From: Monocercomonoides exilis
Taxonomy: Eukaryota; Preaxostyla; Oxymonadida; Polymastigidae
Assembly (NCBI GenBank): GCA_001643675.2
Contig: LSRY02000023.1
Coordinates: 659,001-723,000, forward strand
DNA: 64,000 nt
Direction of reading: 5' to 3'
This document shows positions 10,381-22,345 of this stretch, in pieces (position 1 is the first letter of the stretch; every line of letters begins with the position of its first letter). A program made the translations under genes and the position numbers. The notes below the pieces were generated by a model. The model worked only from the letters and a program-made list of their open reading frames with translations, was not told where the DNA came from and searched no databases.

Positions 10381-11942
10381 TTACAAGCTCTGCAATGGGG
10401 TTTCACTTGCTCTTTTTTCTTTTTTTGAGGTACTAGAGGAAGAAGCAGAAGGAAAGGAAAACGATGATGAGGATTGTTGAAGGCGAAGAGACCTCCACTG
10501 ATTGGGAAGATACCAAGCTTGAGAAAAATCATTGATTTCCATTTCTTCTTCCATTTCGTCTCTTTCATTTATTATAATTTCATCTCTTCTTTCTTTTTCT
10601 TCTGCAGAAATTTTCTTTTTCTTATCTTTTTCTTCTTTTTCTTCTTTTTCTTCTTTTTCTTCTTTTTCTTCTTTTTCTTCTTTTTCTTCTTTTTCTTCTT
10701 TTTCTTCTTTTTCTTTGTCATTTTCTGACTGTGGGTCATGAGAATCGCCTAAAAAACATAGTTATGGTATTATTCATATAAAATCAAGTGTTTTTAACAT
10801 CATAAACATTAATATGGGCAAAAAAATAAAATCATACTAATTTCTTTTGCAAGCAAAGATGTAACACTGGGAGTTAGTGGTAAGTCAGGGTTCAGTCTGT
10901 TTTTCAGTTTTGCTCTATATTTATCGTTGGTCACCTTTCTTGCTCTCATTCGATTTAAAAAGTTAATATGCAAGTCATTGACAAACCTTCGATTTGCTTC
11001 AGAATCCTTCTCAGTCAGCGGATTGTGCAGAATGTGAAAATTTGCCAAGCAGCACGCAACAGAAAAGTAACTTCCAACTCTGAAGACTTCAAAAGGCCAA
11101 GGATGGCGAAAAACAGCGAAAAGAGTCTTCAATCTTCCAAAGAAGCGCTCAACGATGACGCGGCGAGAAGCGAGGTGTGGAGTTCCGACTGGTTTGGATA
11201 TAATAGCGTCAATTTCAGCTCTTGCACCAATGAAAGCGGAGTCTGCGAGCACTTTTGAGCCTCCCAGAAGAGCCTGAAATTGAGGGTAATGATCCTTAAA
11301 GATGTTAAAATCATGTGTACTGCCTGTATTCACTGAACTGAGCGTGCATGCTGTGCCAATGCGAGGGTTGACTCCGACTTCTATTTTTACGCAGTATATG
11401 TGGTGCTTCCCACTGTAATACTTCTCTCCAAATTCCAAACGTCCCGCAGGCCTGTTGATAGGAATGACTGTACAATCCACAACCACTCCAACATCTTTCA
11501 TGTCATCTGACCTATCTGGCCGAAATGTTAACAGCAAATCAGCCAAAGGTATTTTTAAATCATTCACAACACTATGAAGAAGTCGAACAAGAGCATTTTG
11601 TGTTTTGTAAAATGAAGAAGCCATAAAATGAGTGAATGTTGTTGATCCAAGGTGCAAAAATGAAAGAAGCAAAAAAACTTGATCCTCAAAATTACTCAAC
11701 GCTCTCTCTTTTCCTCTGTGATATGGAATTTCCTTTTGAAGAAGTTTCATAAGAAGATCAAATTCACAGCGAGAAAAACCTGTAAGTCTGAAAAATGCCT
11801 TTGATTTATCTCCTTCAAATTTTTGACAGGCAATTTTAATCAAGGATTCTTTCTCTTCAGATTCCTCGAGATGTGTTGGCTCAGAAATGCGATTTCTTTT
11901 TTCGACTTGAGTCAAAATACTCATAAATGTTGATTGAGACAT
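10381..11942 (-). CDS. PIF/Harbinger DDE transposase, two exons
   Basis: Catalyses cut-and-paste DNA transposition. Exon 1 is 11942-10838 and exon 2 is 10748-10381, joined across an 89-nt intron (GTATGA...TTTTAG) with matching phase, giving about 490 aa. The DDE nuclease of the DDE_Tnp_4 type is complete: Asp156 in VVVDCTVIP, Asp234 in LADSAFIGA and Glu265 in VIVERFFGRLK, with NTGSTHDFNIF between. The N-terminal 140 residues are helical and probably bind DNA. Exon 2 encodes about ten Glu-Glu-Lys repeats, then a helix and a short Ser-rich tail; a broken copy at 51.7-52.7 kb keeps a similar charged second exon without the long repeat. No Myb-like partner protein, which Harbinger elements usually need, was found nearby. 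The copy looks intact and could be active if a partner exists elsewhere. Confidence 0.88.
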
Positions 11943-12144
11943 TTCAAAAAAATATTTAGAAAAATGATAATAACAGATCTTCCCTTTATTATTATTATAA
12001 TTATGTGATCACAACACCCAGTAACATAATCATCGGATGTGACTCAGTCACATTGCATTTGTTAAATCGAAATTGTTTGATATCGATCTTTATGAACCTT
12101 TGCACATCTAATTCTATATGAGTGAATAAATTCGTACAAGTTCT

Positions 12145-12228
12145 AGTAACAACACTTAAAAATCTCAGAACAAAAAGCTCGTGAAAATATGAGCAAGTCT
12201 TTGATCGAAAAAAATAAAACATAAAACA
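12145..12228 (-). repeat. Right inverted repeat of the Harbinger region
   Basis: Near-exact reverse complement of 8563-8640 (shared core GAGCAAGTCTTTGATCG). It ends CATAAAACACCA, mirroring TGGTGTTTTATG on the left. It is followed at 12235 by a solitary family-C MITE-like end (TGGGTGATTTTTTTTGA). Confidence 0.65.
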
Positions 12229-12234
12229 CCAGAT

Positions 12235-12919
12235 GGGTGATTTTTTTTGACATCATAAAAAAAGATCAAAAATCGAAAAAAAATTAAAATAATGGGCAGT
12301 TGAGATCAATCAATTTTTTAAAAAAGGATAAATTGTTTTTCAAAAATTAACCAAAATATCAACAAAATATCCTTTTTGCATTATTTTAAGTTAAATATAT
12401 TTTTTTTGTATATTTTTGAATGATTCATTTTTTATAAAAAAAAGAACAATAAAATATATTTTTTTCTAAAGAAATTGGTTTCATAATGCTTTTATCATGA
12501 AATGAAAATAAAACCATGTTTATTGATGAATAAAAAATGACATTATTTATTTATTTATTTATTTTAACTTCTTTCTGAGATATAGATTTTGAAGGTGTCT
12601 AAATAATTGGTCTTTAAATATCAATCTTGTTTTCATATATGTTCTTTTTAAAAAAAAAACATTTTTGGGAAGAACAACTTGAATTATATTGTTATTAATC
12701 AAGGAAAGAAATTTATTTTGAACAGTTATTCACAGAGAGGAATTAATTATTTTGGAATGGCTTTCTTTTTTTAAAAAAAGTTTTGAAAAAAAAAAAATAC
12801 GAACAATGATTTTGCACAATTGTTCAGAAAAAAACAAAAGAAAAAAGAATGAGTTGACAAGTTAAAATATTTGAAAATAATTGATTAAATACTCGAAAAA
12901 AAAAAATCAAAAACCAAAA
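12235..12919. other. AT-rich intergenic region
   Basis: Starts with a family-C-like terminal motif and then continues as A/T homopolymer-rich sequence, including a TTTA tetranucleotide run near 12545. No gene was recognised. Confidence 0.6.
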
Positions 12920-14141
12920 TTATGAGAATTTTGATTTTTCAATTTTTTTGAAAAAACATATAGAAGGATGAAAATTTTCCAAAGCGAGATGATTCCAATA
13001 ATCATTCCATTTTTCAGGAATAATTTCTGAAACAATATGATCATTACACTCAATAAACTTTGAAATGGAACTAGGTTTAGAAACATCTTCTTTCACAATG
13101 GCCAAAAAATGCCCTTGCTTATAAAGAACACTTGAATGAATAACACATCCAACCAATTCATAAATAATAACATCATCTACAGAACAAGAAGATAAGAATG
13201 AATCTTCAGAGGAAACCGTTGGATCAAATATTCTTAAATCCTCAGGCCCTAACCCTGAATTAACAAAATGAATAGAAAGAGGAGGAGCTGTTACAGTGAA
13301 AAAATCACCAACGTTGAACAAAATACTTAACACTTTTGGAAAATACAAAAAACGAACATATTTCAAAAATTGTCTATCTTTGTGACATGATACACACTCT
13401 CCTTCTCTCTTCTCAACAAAAAAAGAATTACAAGTTAATAAATCTTGAAGACCAGAAACAACATCTGATCCTCTAATTGTCACAAAAAACTGATCATCCC
13501 TTCTTGAAATGGAGTAATCATTACAATGAACACACATTAAAACATTTTGTGAAATGATAGAAAACATATCATAAATATCACTACAATTTTTTGAAAGCAT
13601 TAAAAGAAGTCTCTCAAAAACAACAGACAGTTCTTTTGGCTGATTCTTTCCTCCAAGATAAATGTCGTAAAATTTATTTATTTGTCCTCCATCCCACACA
13701 TTAAAATTAAACGAAGAGATTCGAAGAAGATTAAACAGATGCATGAATGTTTTTTGCATGCTGTTCATTTTTGAAATGTCTATAAATTCAAGATTAATAG
13801 AAGCCATGCATTGACAAATGGCAGAAAGAGAGCACACGCTGCCATTATTTTTCAATCCTCTTTGAGAAGAAAGAAGAATTGAAACGCAGGATCTTGAATT
13901 TTCTTTTGAAGATAATGAAGAAAAAGATGATGATGAAGTATTTTGCTCTTTTGATTGTTCCGTAATAAAGGTTGAAAAAGTCGAATGTTTTTTGCATTTC
14001 TTTTCTTTTTTTTTATTTATGTGAAATGAAGAATTAGCTTTAAAAGAAATACAAAAATTATCGAAATGAAGTGAATTTGTGGATGACATTTTTTCATCCT
14101 TTTCTGTTTTGATGTTTGTGAAGTTTGAAAAAGAAGAGGAA

Positions 14142-14172
<31 letters not shown>

Positions 14173-17100
14173 GAGAAGAAGAAGGAGTGGAAGGAGAAGA
14201 AGGAGAAGAAGAAGAAGAAGAATTATTTTTGGGGAAAGAGAAGATATTTCGTGTGCGTGTGTGTGATGCGGAGTGAGGGCGAAGAGAAGAAGAAGAAGAA
14301 GAAGAAGAAGAATTTGTTGTTTTGATGCTTCTTTTTATTTTGCTTTTATTTCTGTTTCTGCTTGTGTTGTCATTTGTGTGTTTTGAGGGAGAAGAAGGAG
14401 ACAAACTCAGAAAAGAAGAAGAAATATCATCTGAACTGTGGATATTAGAGTTATTATGAGAAGGAAATGAATTTATGTTGGAAGATGAAAAAGATGACGA
14501 TGATGAAGGAGTGGAAGGAGAAGAGGAAGAAGAGGAAGAAGAAGAAGGTAAAGAAGAAGGTAAAGAAGAAGAGGAAGAGGAAGAAGAAGAAAAAGAGGAA
14601 GAGGAAGAGGAAGAGGAAGAGGAAGAGGAAGAAGTTGATGATTTTAATTCATCCATTGAACTGGCACAGGAACTAGATATTGGCTTTTCTGGCAGACTTT
14701 CAACAAGACAAGACGATTCAGAAATGACTGCAGCACATTTGGAAGGCAAATCTGTAGATGAAGACGCGGAGGAAGAAATAGAGGAACCCTCACTTCCTGA
14801 TTTTGATGAAACATTATTTTCTGTTTTTTCTTGAGGCTTGCAATACTGCTCATCATCATTTGAAGATGAAGAGCATTCACGACTCATATTTGCACTTTGT
14901 GGTTCGTCAGTGCTAATTTCACGCAATTCAGAAGAAGCTGAATGTTCAGTAGTTGGCGCGGCTGATGTTTTTGAAGGATTAACCGAAGCAGACAAAACTA
15001 AAGTGAAGTCTGTTGCTGTCTGAAGAAAGTTTGTTGTTGATGAGGACAAGCTACTGGAAGGTTTATCAGAAGCAGCCCGCGAAGGTAATGGCAATGATGA
15101 CGGTTGCTCAGAAGAAGAAGAAGAAGATGGAATATCTTCAGAAGAAGCTGAAGCGGAAGTGGAAGAGGAAGAAGGAGAGGTAGAGGGAGAGGAAGAATAG
15201 GAGGAAGAAGAAGAGAAAGAGGAGGGTGATGAGGAAGAAGAAGAAGAAGAGGAAGAGAATGAGGAAGAGGAAGAGGAAGAGAAAGAGGAAGAGAAAGAGG
15301 AAGAGGATGAGGAAGAGGAAGAAGAAGAAGGAGAAGGAGGAGGAGAAGAAGAAGAAGAATTTGTTGTTTTGATGCTTCTTTTTATTTTGCTTTTATTTCT
15401 GTTTCTGCTTGTGTTGTCATTTGTGTGTTTTGAGTGAGAAGAAGGAGACAAACTCAGAAAAGAAGAAGAAATATCATCTGAACTGTGGATATTAGAGTTA
15501 TTATGAGAAGGAAATGAATTTATGTTGGAAGATGAAAAAGATGACGATGATGAAGGAGTGGAAGGAGAAGAGGAAGAAGAGGAAGAAGAAGAAGGTAAAG
15601 AAGAAGGTAAAGAAGAAGAGGAAGAGGAAGAAGAAGAAAAAGAGGAAGAGGAAGAAGAGGAATATGAGGAAGAAGAGGAAAAGGAAGAGGAAGAATTAGA
15701 GGAAGAAGGAGAAGCCAACTGTGCATGCACAGCATTCTGTCCAAAGACAATCCTTTTCGGCGCATTCAGATACTTGAAGAGAGAGGGAGACAGAAGCGAG
15801 TGAGACACCGGCTTCGCGTGAACTTGCGGCACAGGCGGAGGAGAGACAGAGGGAGGCTTCACGAGCGAAGAGCACACGGGAGAAGGAGGGGACTGCGTGG
15901 ACTGCTTGGTCGACGGGGTCTTCTGGTCGTTGGGAATGACAGGGAAGGACAGGCACGCCAGAACCTTCGGAGGCTTAGGGGCTGCATCGGCTGGCGGAGG
16001 AGGAGGAGGAACATCATCGTAATCATCATCATAGACATTGCCATTATCATTTTCATTCTCGTCCTTGTTGGAAGAAGGAGGAGATTCGTCGAATTCTCCG
16101 TCTGTTGGAGGAGGCTGAGACACAAAACTGAATGGCCTGCTTTCATTCTCTGGAAATACCGTGCTTCCTGCAAAATTCTCCATCGAATGTGAAAGAACTG
16201 TTGCTGTTGTGCAGTTTGAGCCATCTGCTGCCTTTGCATTCACATTATTTGGCTGGCTGACAACAATCGGTTGACTTTGCTGTATCACATCAGATGCAGC
16301 ACAAGGCGCCTTCTGAATGGACGAGTGTGAAAAGGGCTGCTCTTTCAAGGGGAATTCCTGCTTTTGAGGCTTGGGCTGAGTCTGAGTCTGAAGATGAAAT
16401 TGAGGTTGAAATTGGGGTTGTGATTGAGAAACAGAAGGATTCAAAGGTCGGAATTGGAGAGGAAGCAAATCGGGGCTTTTCATCTTTGGAGAATTGCTCA
16501 CTGCGTTTGACTGATAAAAAGAAGCAGAAGTTGAATGATTCTGATAATCAACAAGTGGCTGGCTGGAATCCAATCTGTCGCCTCCTGAGAAGGTCACAAA
16601 CGATCTTTGTGCACGGAAATTCAACTTCGGATGCTCTGTAATCTCAATCGCCTGCTGCATCGCTCCAAACCTGGATGCTTTCGAGCTGTTCAGCCCTTCT
16701 TTTCCTAAATCGCTCTCTTTTTCGCTGTTCCAAATGGTTTTGGGGGGTATCTTGCGCTGAGGTGTAGGCTCAAACGAATTCAGATGGCGGATTGAATAAC
16801 CAATTGGCACATTTTGTGTCTTTTGTGAAGATGAAACAGATTGCGGAGACGGGGCAACCAGAAGCGGAGGAGGTGATGATGATAACGGTGAAGAAGAAGA
16901 AGAAGAAGAAGAAGAAGAAGAAGAAGAAGAAGAAGAAGAAGAAGAAGAAGAAGAAGAAGAAGCTGATTGAAATGAATGAGAGGATGCTGAGAGGACATTA
17001 GGAGAAGAGGAGGGAAATATTAATGTTGAATTTTTCTTTTGCATTGTTTTTTCCACTTCACAAATAATTTTGATAACTGGAGCTAATGAATATGAATAAA

Positions 17101-17379
17101 GTTTACATTTTTTATTTAAAAAAAAATGAATAGTTTAAATATATAATTATAGAAAATAAAAATGAAATAAATTAAAAAAAAAATCAAAAAGAAATATGCA
17201 AACAGTAACATGATTTAATAAAATCATGGAAAAGAAGTTTACCAAATTCGTCTTCAAGCACAAAAGCTTTTAATAATAAAACAGCGCGCTCGTAAGGCAT
17301 TTTTTTAAAAATGTTAGCAATATATATTGCTTCCGATTTTATCAGTCTTTTTCGCGTGCTTCGATGTTCTTTAGTCGTA
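12920..17379 (-). CDS. Giant Ser-rich USP-type deubiquitinase
   Basis: USP peptidases remove ubiquitin from proteins. The C-terminal 330 residues form the domain. Counting from 17056, the Cys box is GLKNNGSVCSLSAICQC (Cys1075, with the oxyanion Asn five residues before), the His box is KQGHFLAIVK (His1316) and ECND supplies Asp1339. Two Cys-x2-Cys pairs (CVHC, CVSC) look like the usual USP zinc ribbon. The preceding 1000 residues are Ser/Pro-rich with long poly-Ser runs. The frame opens at a GTG, so 17056 is not a true start. A splice acceptor at 17083 joins in phase, across a 127-nt intron, to an exon at 17379-17210 that encodes the same N-terminal domain (FKKMPYERAVLLLKAFVL) as the USP-transposase gene at 22.9 kb. 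The first exon was not found. There is no DDE domain. Confidence 0.75.
14283..15670 (-). repeat. Intragenic 330-bp direct duplication
   Basis: About 14283-14620 and 15340-15670 are nearly identical inside the Ser-rich region of the USP gene. Both encode the same distinctive segment (NINSFPSHNNSNIHSSDDIS, later KIKRSIKTTNSSSSS) amid poly-Ser. This is a recent in-frame duplication, probably by recombination between GAA/GAG tracts. Confidence 0.85.
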
Positions 17380-17563
17380 CTAAACATGAAAAAAAGATAA
17401 AATTTCCAGAAAATGAAATTATAATGGAAAGCAAACAATATTCTGAAAAGCAAAAAAATAAAAAAAATTCAATCAATCACTCGTTATCATTTTAACAACT
17501 TATGTTGAAACAAATAAAGAAATACAAAAACAAAAATCAAAAGATCTTTACGAAAAATAATTT

Positions 17564-19725
17564 TTATGATAAAAAAAGATAATGTTTCTTTAATTGTTTC
17601 ATTGAATCTGTTTCATCTTTTTGTTGTTGAATGAAAGAAAGAAGAGATTTAGAATGAAAATCAGTATTTGATTGATTTTCAGAAGTTGAAAGAGAAGTTA
17701 AATGATAATTTGAATGAGGAATAAAAAAAGAATAAGAGGAAAGAATTAAAAGAGAAAGAGAAGAAAAGGAGAGAAAAATAAAAGAAAAAGAAGAGAAAAG
17801 AAAGAGAGAAGAGAGGAAGGAGAGAGGAAGAAGATGAAGAAAAATAGGAACAAGAGGAAGATTTGCCATCTCTTTCATTCTCCTTCTATCCTATATCAAT
17901 CGGAGACTGCTTCTCCTCTGATGAGTGTGGAAACAGTATTGATTCATGCTCTCTTAACTGCACAGATGAAGCAGACTTTTCAGATGGCTCAATAGCACTC
18001 GAAATTGATGGCACTGAAGGAGATGAGCTGTCAGTCGTTGAAGTTGTTGGGTCTGCTATCTGAAACAGAGGAAACGAAAGAACAGAACTCAACAATGAAG
18101 AGGAAAATCTTTTGTCATTCGGAGACGATGTTGTCTTTGTGCAGACTTTCTTCAAGCCAACAGAAGTTGGCTGAATATTCGACAACTCTGAAGGGAAGAA
18201 ATTTATGTCGTCAATGTTTGAGCCACACTCCTGTGCTCTGGCATCACTCTCCAAACGAGAAGGCGGAAATGATTTAAAATCACTGTTGAACAGAGTTTCC
18301 AGCGAATGCACCTCTCCTGATGGATGCAAAACTTTGTTCGTTGGAGAGTTTTTGTTTGAGGCAAGAGAGTGCAGCGAGGAAGGAGTCGCAATGGCGATTG
18401 ACGGAGAACATGCCAGCAACTGCAGAGATGCTGACATGGAAGGGTTCGGCGATGATTCCCGTACATTCCACAAATTCTGTGTGCTCCGCTTTTCGCTCAA
18501 AACATTCGAAGAAATAGAAGACGAAGACGAAAGAAGATTGCAAAGCGATGTTGAAGGAGAATAATTCGAGAGGGGGAGTTTGGTTGCAACGACATGCCCG
18601 ACTGCAAAGGCGATGACATTTGCAAAAGAAGAAACAATGTTTTTGGCAATGCGGTTTCTGTTGCTCTCAGATTGTCAATGGAAGAGTTCGACTGGCTCTT
18701 TTGTAGTCGCAAAGGCAGCAAGCTCAAAGTCGAGTTTGGCGAATGTGTTTGCGAAGTGGATGGTGTTGCTGGGGTTGTTGGCGCAGATGAATGAAGAGAT
18801 GTTTGAGTTGTTTTTGGGGCTGTTTGATGTATTCCCTGAGGAGATGGCCTCTCTGATCCTGGGAAACTTCTGCTGCCTGAAGCATTCGGAGACTGTGTGC
18901 TATCATTTCCTTTTCTATTACCAAAGAAACGCTATGATTCAAAAACATTTATTAATTTAGATGATTGCCGAACTGCATATGAATTAATCATTGGATCATT
19001 AATCATGCTTTTCTTTTTCCCTCTTTTCTTTTTCTGCTTTTTCTTCTTTGTCGGCTTTGCTTTTCTGCATCCTTTTCCCGATGCACTTTTCACACTTTCT
19101 GTGCAACCTGAAGGAGAAGAAGATGCAGCTATCGCTGGAAAAGATGTTATAGGTTGAAAAATTGTTTCAATTTTTGAAGGAGATTGCTGACACGAAGGAA
19201 ATGAAGGACATGAAGATGATGCAGAATAAGCAGATAATGATGTTGGAGATGTGTGCGGTTGATGCGATTTGGAATCAGATGTAGATGAGATGGACGTTTG
19301 GACTGCCGAAGACTCAGCTGAAGAAGGATTTGACTCTTGAGCTGATGAGTTTGATGGAGTAATGTTTGATGAAGATTTTTCCGTGCTTCGCATCTGCTCA
19401 GTGCTGCCATCGCTTTGTGGCTGGTGAGACAGAGTGCAACCATCTTTGTGTTCTTCCTCATCCATCCGCACTTTGAACAGCTATTCCACAAAATTCAAAT
19501 GAAAAGTTGGATCCCTTGCACTTCGCCCAACTCCTCATCATCAAATGAACCTCCAGCTGGCATTCCATCTTGCTCCATATCTGCTCTTTCATCCCTTTTC
19601 TCCCCATCACACTTCAAACAATCAGTGTTCTTTGAAGACGAAGAAGACGAAGATGTAGATAATGAAGATGACGACTGGTTCAAAAGAGATGCCAACTTCT
19701 GAGTGGTTTCATCGCACTTCCTCTT
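17564..19725 (-). pseudogene. Decayed Ser/Thr/Pro-rich coding sequence
   Basis: GC content is higher than in the flanks and the minus strand keeps protein-like Ser/Thr/Pro-rich reading in changing frames. The longest pieces are 19471-18932 (179 aa, ending in a Lys-rich basic block) and 18500-17886 (204 aa). Between them the sensible frame changes near 18900 and 18730. No domain was recognised. It may be the 3' continuation of the surface-type protein at 19729-22057 or a separate lost gene. Confidence 0.45.
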
Positions 19726-19728
19726 TGC

Positions 19729-22057
19729 TTAATGTTCTTCTCCAAATTCCTTCACCAAGTGTTCAGATTTGTCCTCCAACAAAGTTGTCTTTGTTTGCTC
19801 AGATTGCAATTGCTGCGAATCTGCCTCGTTTGCTTGTGAAGATCCTTCAGCACTTTCTCTCTTCCCATCGTAAAAAATCGAATTCTTCTCTGTTGAAATA
19901 ATATATGATGGAGTCAAGCTTTTTCTGAGAAAATAATTGTTTGTCGTTTTCAATGTTATCAAAGATGTGGAAGAAAAAGGAGAAGAAGAAGAAGAAGAAG
20001 AAGAAGAAGAAGAGGAGGAGGAGGAGGAGTAGAAAGGAAGAGGAGGAGAAGAAGAATTAGATTTGTTTTCAATTGATGTGTTTGAAGAAGTTGAAGATAA
20101 AACTTGTTTTGTTGGGAATACCATTTTCCTGCCAGCAAACTGAGTTTTGTTGTTGGACGATGAAAAAAAAGGAGAAGACGATGGAACACGAGAAGAATCA
20201 GAAGATGTTGAATGAGATGTCGGAATTGAAGAAAAACAAGAAGAAAAACGAGAAGAAGAAGAAGAAGAAGAAAAAGATGGAGAAGAAGAAGAAATGGAAG
20301 AAGTATTAAAAAAAGCAGTCAATTCAGTGAGTGGTTGAAGTGCTCGTTCATTGAATGAAGAAGACTGTTTTCGTGTGGAAGATGAAGAAGGCGCAAAATT
20401 AGAATATGCTTCATTTTCTTCCAATGAAGAAGAAGAAGAAGAAGATGATGATGATGATACATAATTAAAAGCATAATCTTGGTTTTGCTCAGGAGAAGCA
20501 GAAGAAGAATATACAAGGGGAGGAAGAGAAGAAGAAGAAGGGAATCTGTTGTGATGATTTGCCAGTGAATGACAATTGTTTGTAAAAGAAGAAGAAGAAG
20601 AAGAAGAAGTTGACGATGATAAAGATGATGACGCTGTTGTTGTTGGATGAGAAAAGAAGGATATCTGATCGAGTGAAATTGTATTCACAATCATCTCCTT
20701 TATGCTAACTTCAGCTGTTTGTGACAAAGCAAAAAGAGAAACAGAAAACTCAAAGTTACAAAAGGAAACATCATCCACAATCACTTTTCCACTCGACGAA
20801 GCAACCAAAGAGAAAGAAACAGCTGTGCCGAAATCAGTCTGCTTGGCAAAACTGCAATGAGAAAGAGTTAATTCACTGGAAGAAGTGGTGGATAAGATCA
20901 GCACATTCACATAATTCTCAAAAAAAGCAGTAAGTGTATATGCAATCTGCTCAAACTTAAGTGATCCAACTGTCTCTATTGCAATTCCCGTGGAAGAAGA
21001 AATCGAATCATTCAGAATTAAACCTGTCTTCACAATCACAGCTTCTCCTCCTTCACTTCCTCCTCCTGTCTTTTCCACCCCGCTCTTCACCACACGCCGA
21101 TCCATCTCCGCTTCTGCCTCCAGCGGCGAATCGCCCGTCAGCACAACCGTACTTTCTCCTTTCCTCCCAAACAGAGAAAGCGCATAATCAACAGACAGGC
21201 ACTGCACCGTGTCTCCCCAGAAAATCCCGTTTGTCCCGCTTTCCCCGTTGATTGCGAGTGAATGCAGATTCATCCCAGTGATTAAGATAAACAAGTCAGT
21301 ATTTACTGTGAATCCTGCTCGATCGATTCCAATTAGAGAATTTGCTCTTTGGTCTTCGTCGATGTCCAAAGCGAAGGCGAATGAGGTGCTGCTGACTCTT
21401 GTTGTCAAGTCAGCACACGACAAAAACAGGTCTTTCCCCACAAATGCATTGTTTGACAAGAAAGTTAACTCACTCAGTGCAAAATCATCGTTGTTTGTTG
21501 GACAAATCAGTTATAAAAATCCTCATTTTCCTTCATATTCTGTTTCACATGTGCATCCATATGTTGTCGTGGTGCCATTCACAACAAGCGCTCCTGTTTC
21601 AGAAGGAGAAATTAATAACGCACCCCCGTTTGTGCTTGAAGTGGAAGAAGAGGAGGTTATATCGCAGGAATCAATGCAAAGAGTTGTTGAGAGCTGAGAA
21701 GAAGAAGAAGAAGAAACAAAAACAGAAGTCTCTTTCCTCAGCACAATGAACAAAAGCAGGCTTTTCTCTGTAAGTTCCGTGTCGCTGCAAACAAAAGCGT
21801 TTATTTGGCTCAAAAATTCCGTCAAGTCAAAACTCAAGTGTGCCGAAGTAATCGTCCCGTTTAACCCAGACGACAAAACAAACAGATTCGTCCCAACGAA
21901 AGCAGAGCAATCTGTGAATGAAACCATTTCCAGCTCAAAATCATGTGTTCCCGCTGAGCAGTCAATGAAGGCACTGCCTCATTTGCTTTCTGCTGCTTCT
22001 AACGAGTATCTGCGAAGGAGAGAACAGCATCATTTATGTTTAATGACAGAGAAGTGA
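19729..22057 (-). pseudogene. Decayed beta-helix/surface-type protein
   Basis: The minus strand reads as a secreted or surface-type protein with Ser/Thr/Asn-rich repeats resembling right-handed beta-helix proteins: FIDCSAGTHDFELEMVSFTD, FVGTNLFVLSSG, SNNAFVGKDLFLSCADL and LTLSHCSFAKQTDFGTAVSF. One frame holds from 22057 to 19729 but is interrupted by TGA near 21975, TGA near 21523 and TAA near 21508. From about 20650 downstream it becomes poly-Ser. A related fragment, also minus strand, is at about 34600-36380. I relate the motif set to large oxymonad surface families from memory. No signal peptide or membrane anchor can be assigned because both ends are missing. Confidence 0.6.
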
Positions 22058-22189
22058 ATTGGGTGTATCTTTTGTAGAATCTTACAGATTAAGAAAAATT
22101 AAATTAATTATAGAGTAATGCATAAATTGATTTTTCCAAAAAAAGAAGTTTTTCATAAGATAATCAAATTTTATTTTGCTGGCCATAAA

Positions 22190-22345
22190 CCCATTTCAAA
22201 TTTCAAATTTTTCGTTGATCTGCAATTTGCAGAAATGATTATTTTTTGATTGTTAATGGTAAAAATGTAATAAAGAAGTGATTAATAAGCATTAAAACGA
22301 TTTCTGCAAATTTCCAAGTAATAAAAATCTTTGATTGATCGAAAA
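22190..22345 (+). repeat. Left terminal inverted repeat of USP-DDE unit
   Basis: Matches the reverse complement of 27740-27893 at roughly 80 percent by eye. Conserved landmarks are TTGATCTGCAATTTGCAG (itself containing a 13-nt palindrome) and CGATTTCTGCAAATTTCCA. Confidence 0.75.

Noticed and set aside
10474-10741. Plus-strand Phe/Ser-rich ORFs
   Set aside because: Antisense of the Glu-Glu-Lys repeat in Harbinger exon 2.
12001-12222. 73-codon minus-strand ORF upstream of Harbinger as the Myb-like partner
   Set aside because: It lies across the terminal inverted repeat and shows no helix-turn-helix motif.
14475-15803. Plus-strand Glu/Lys-rich ORFs
   Set aside because: Antisense of poly-Ser tracts in the USP gene.
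15725-16192. Arg-rich 155-codon plus-strand ORF
   Set aside because: Antisense of the Pro/Ser-rich segment of the USP gene; no domain.
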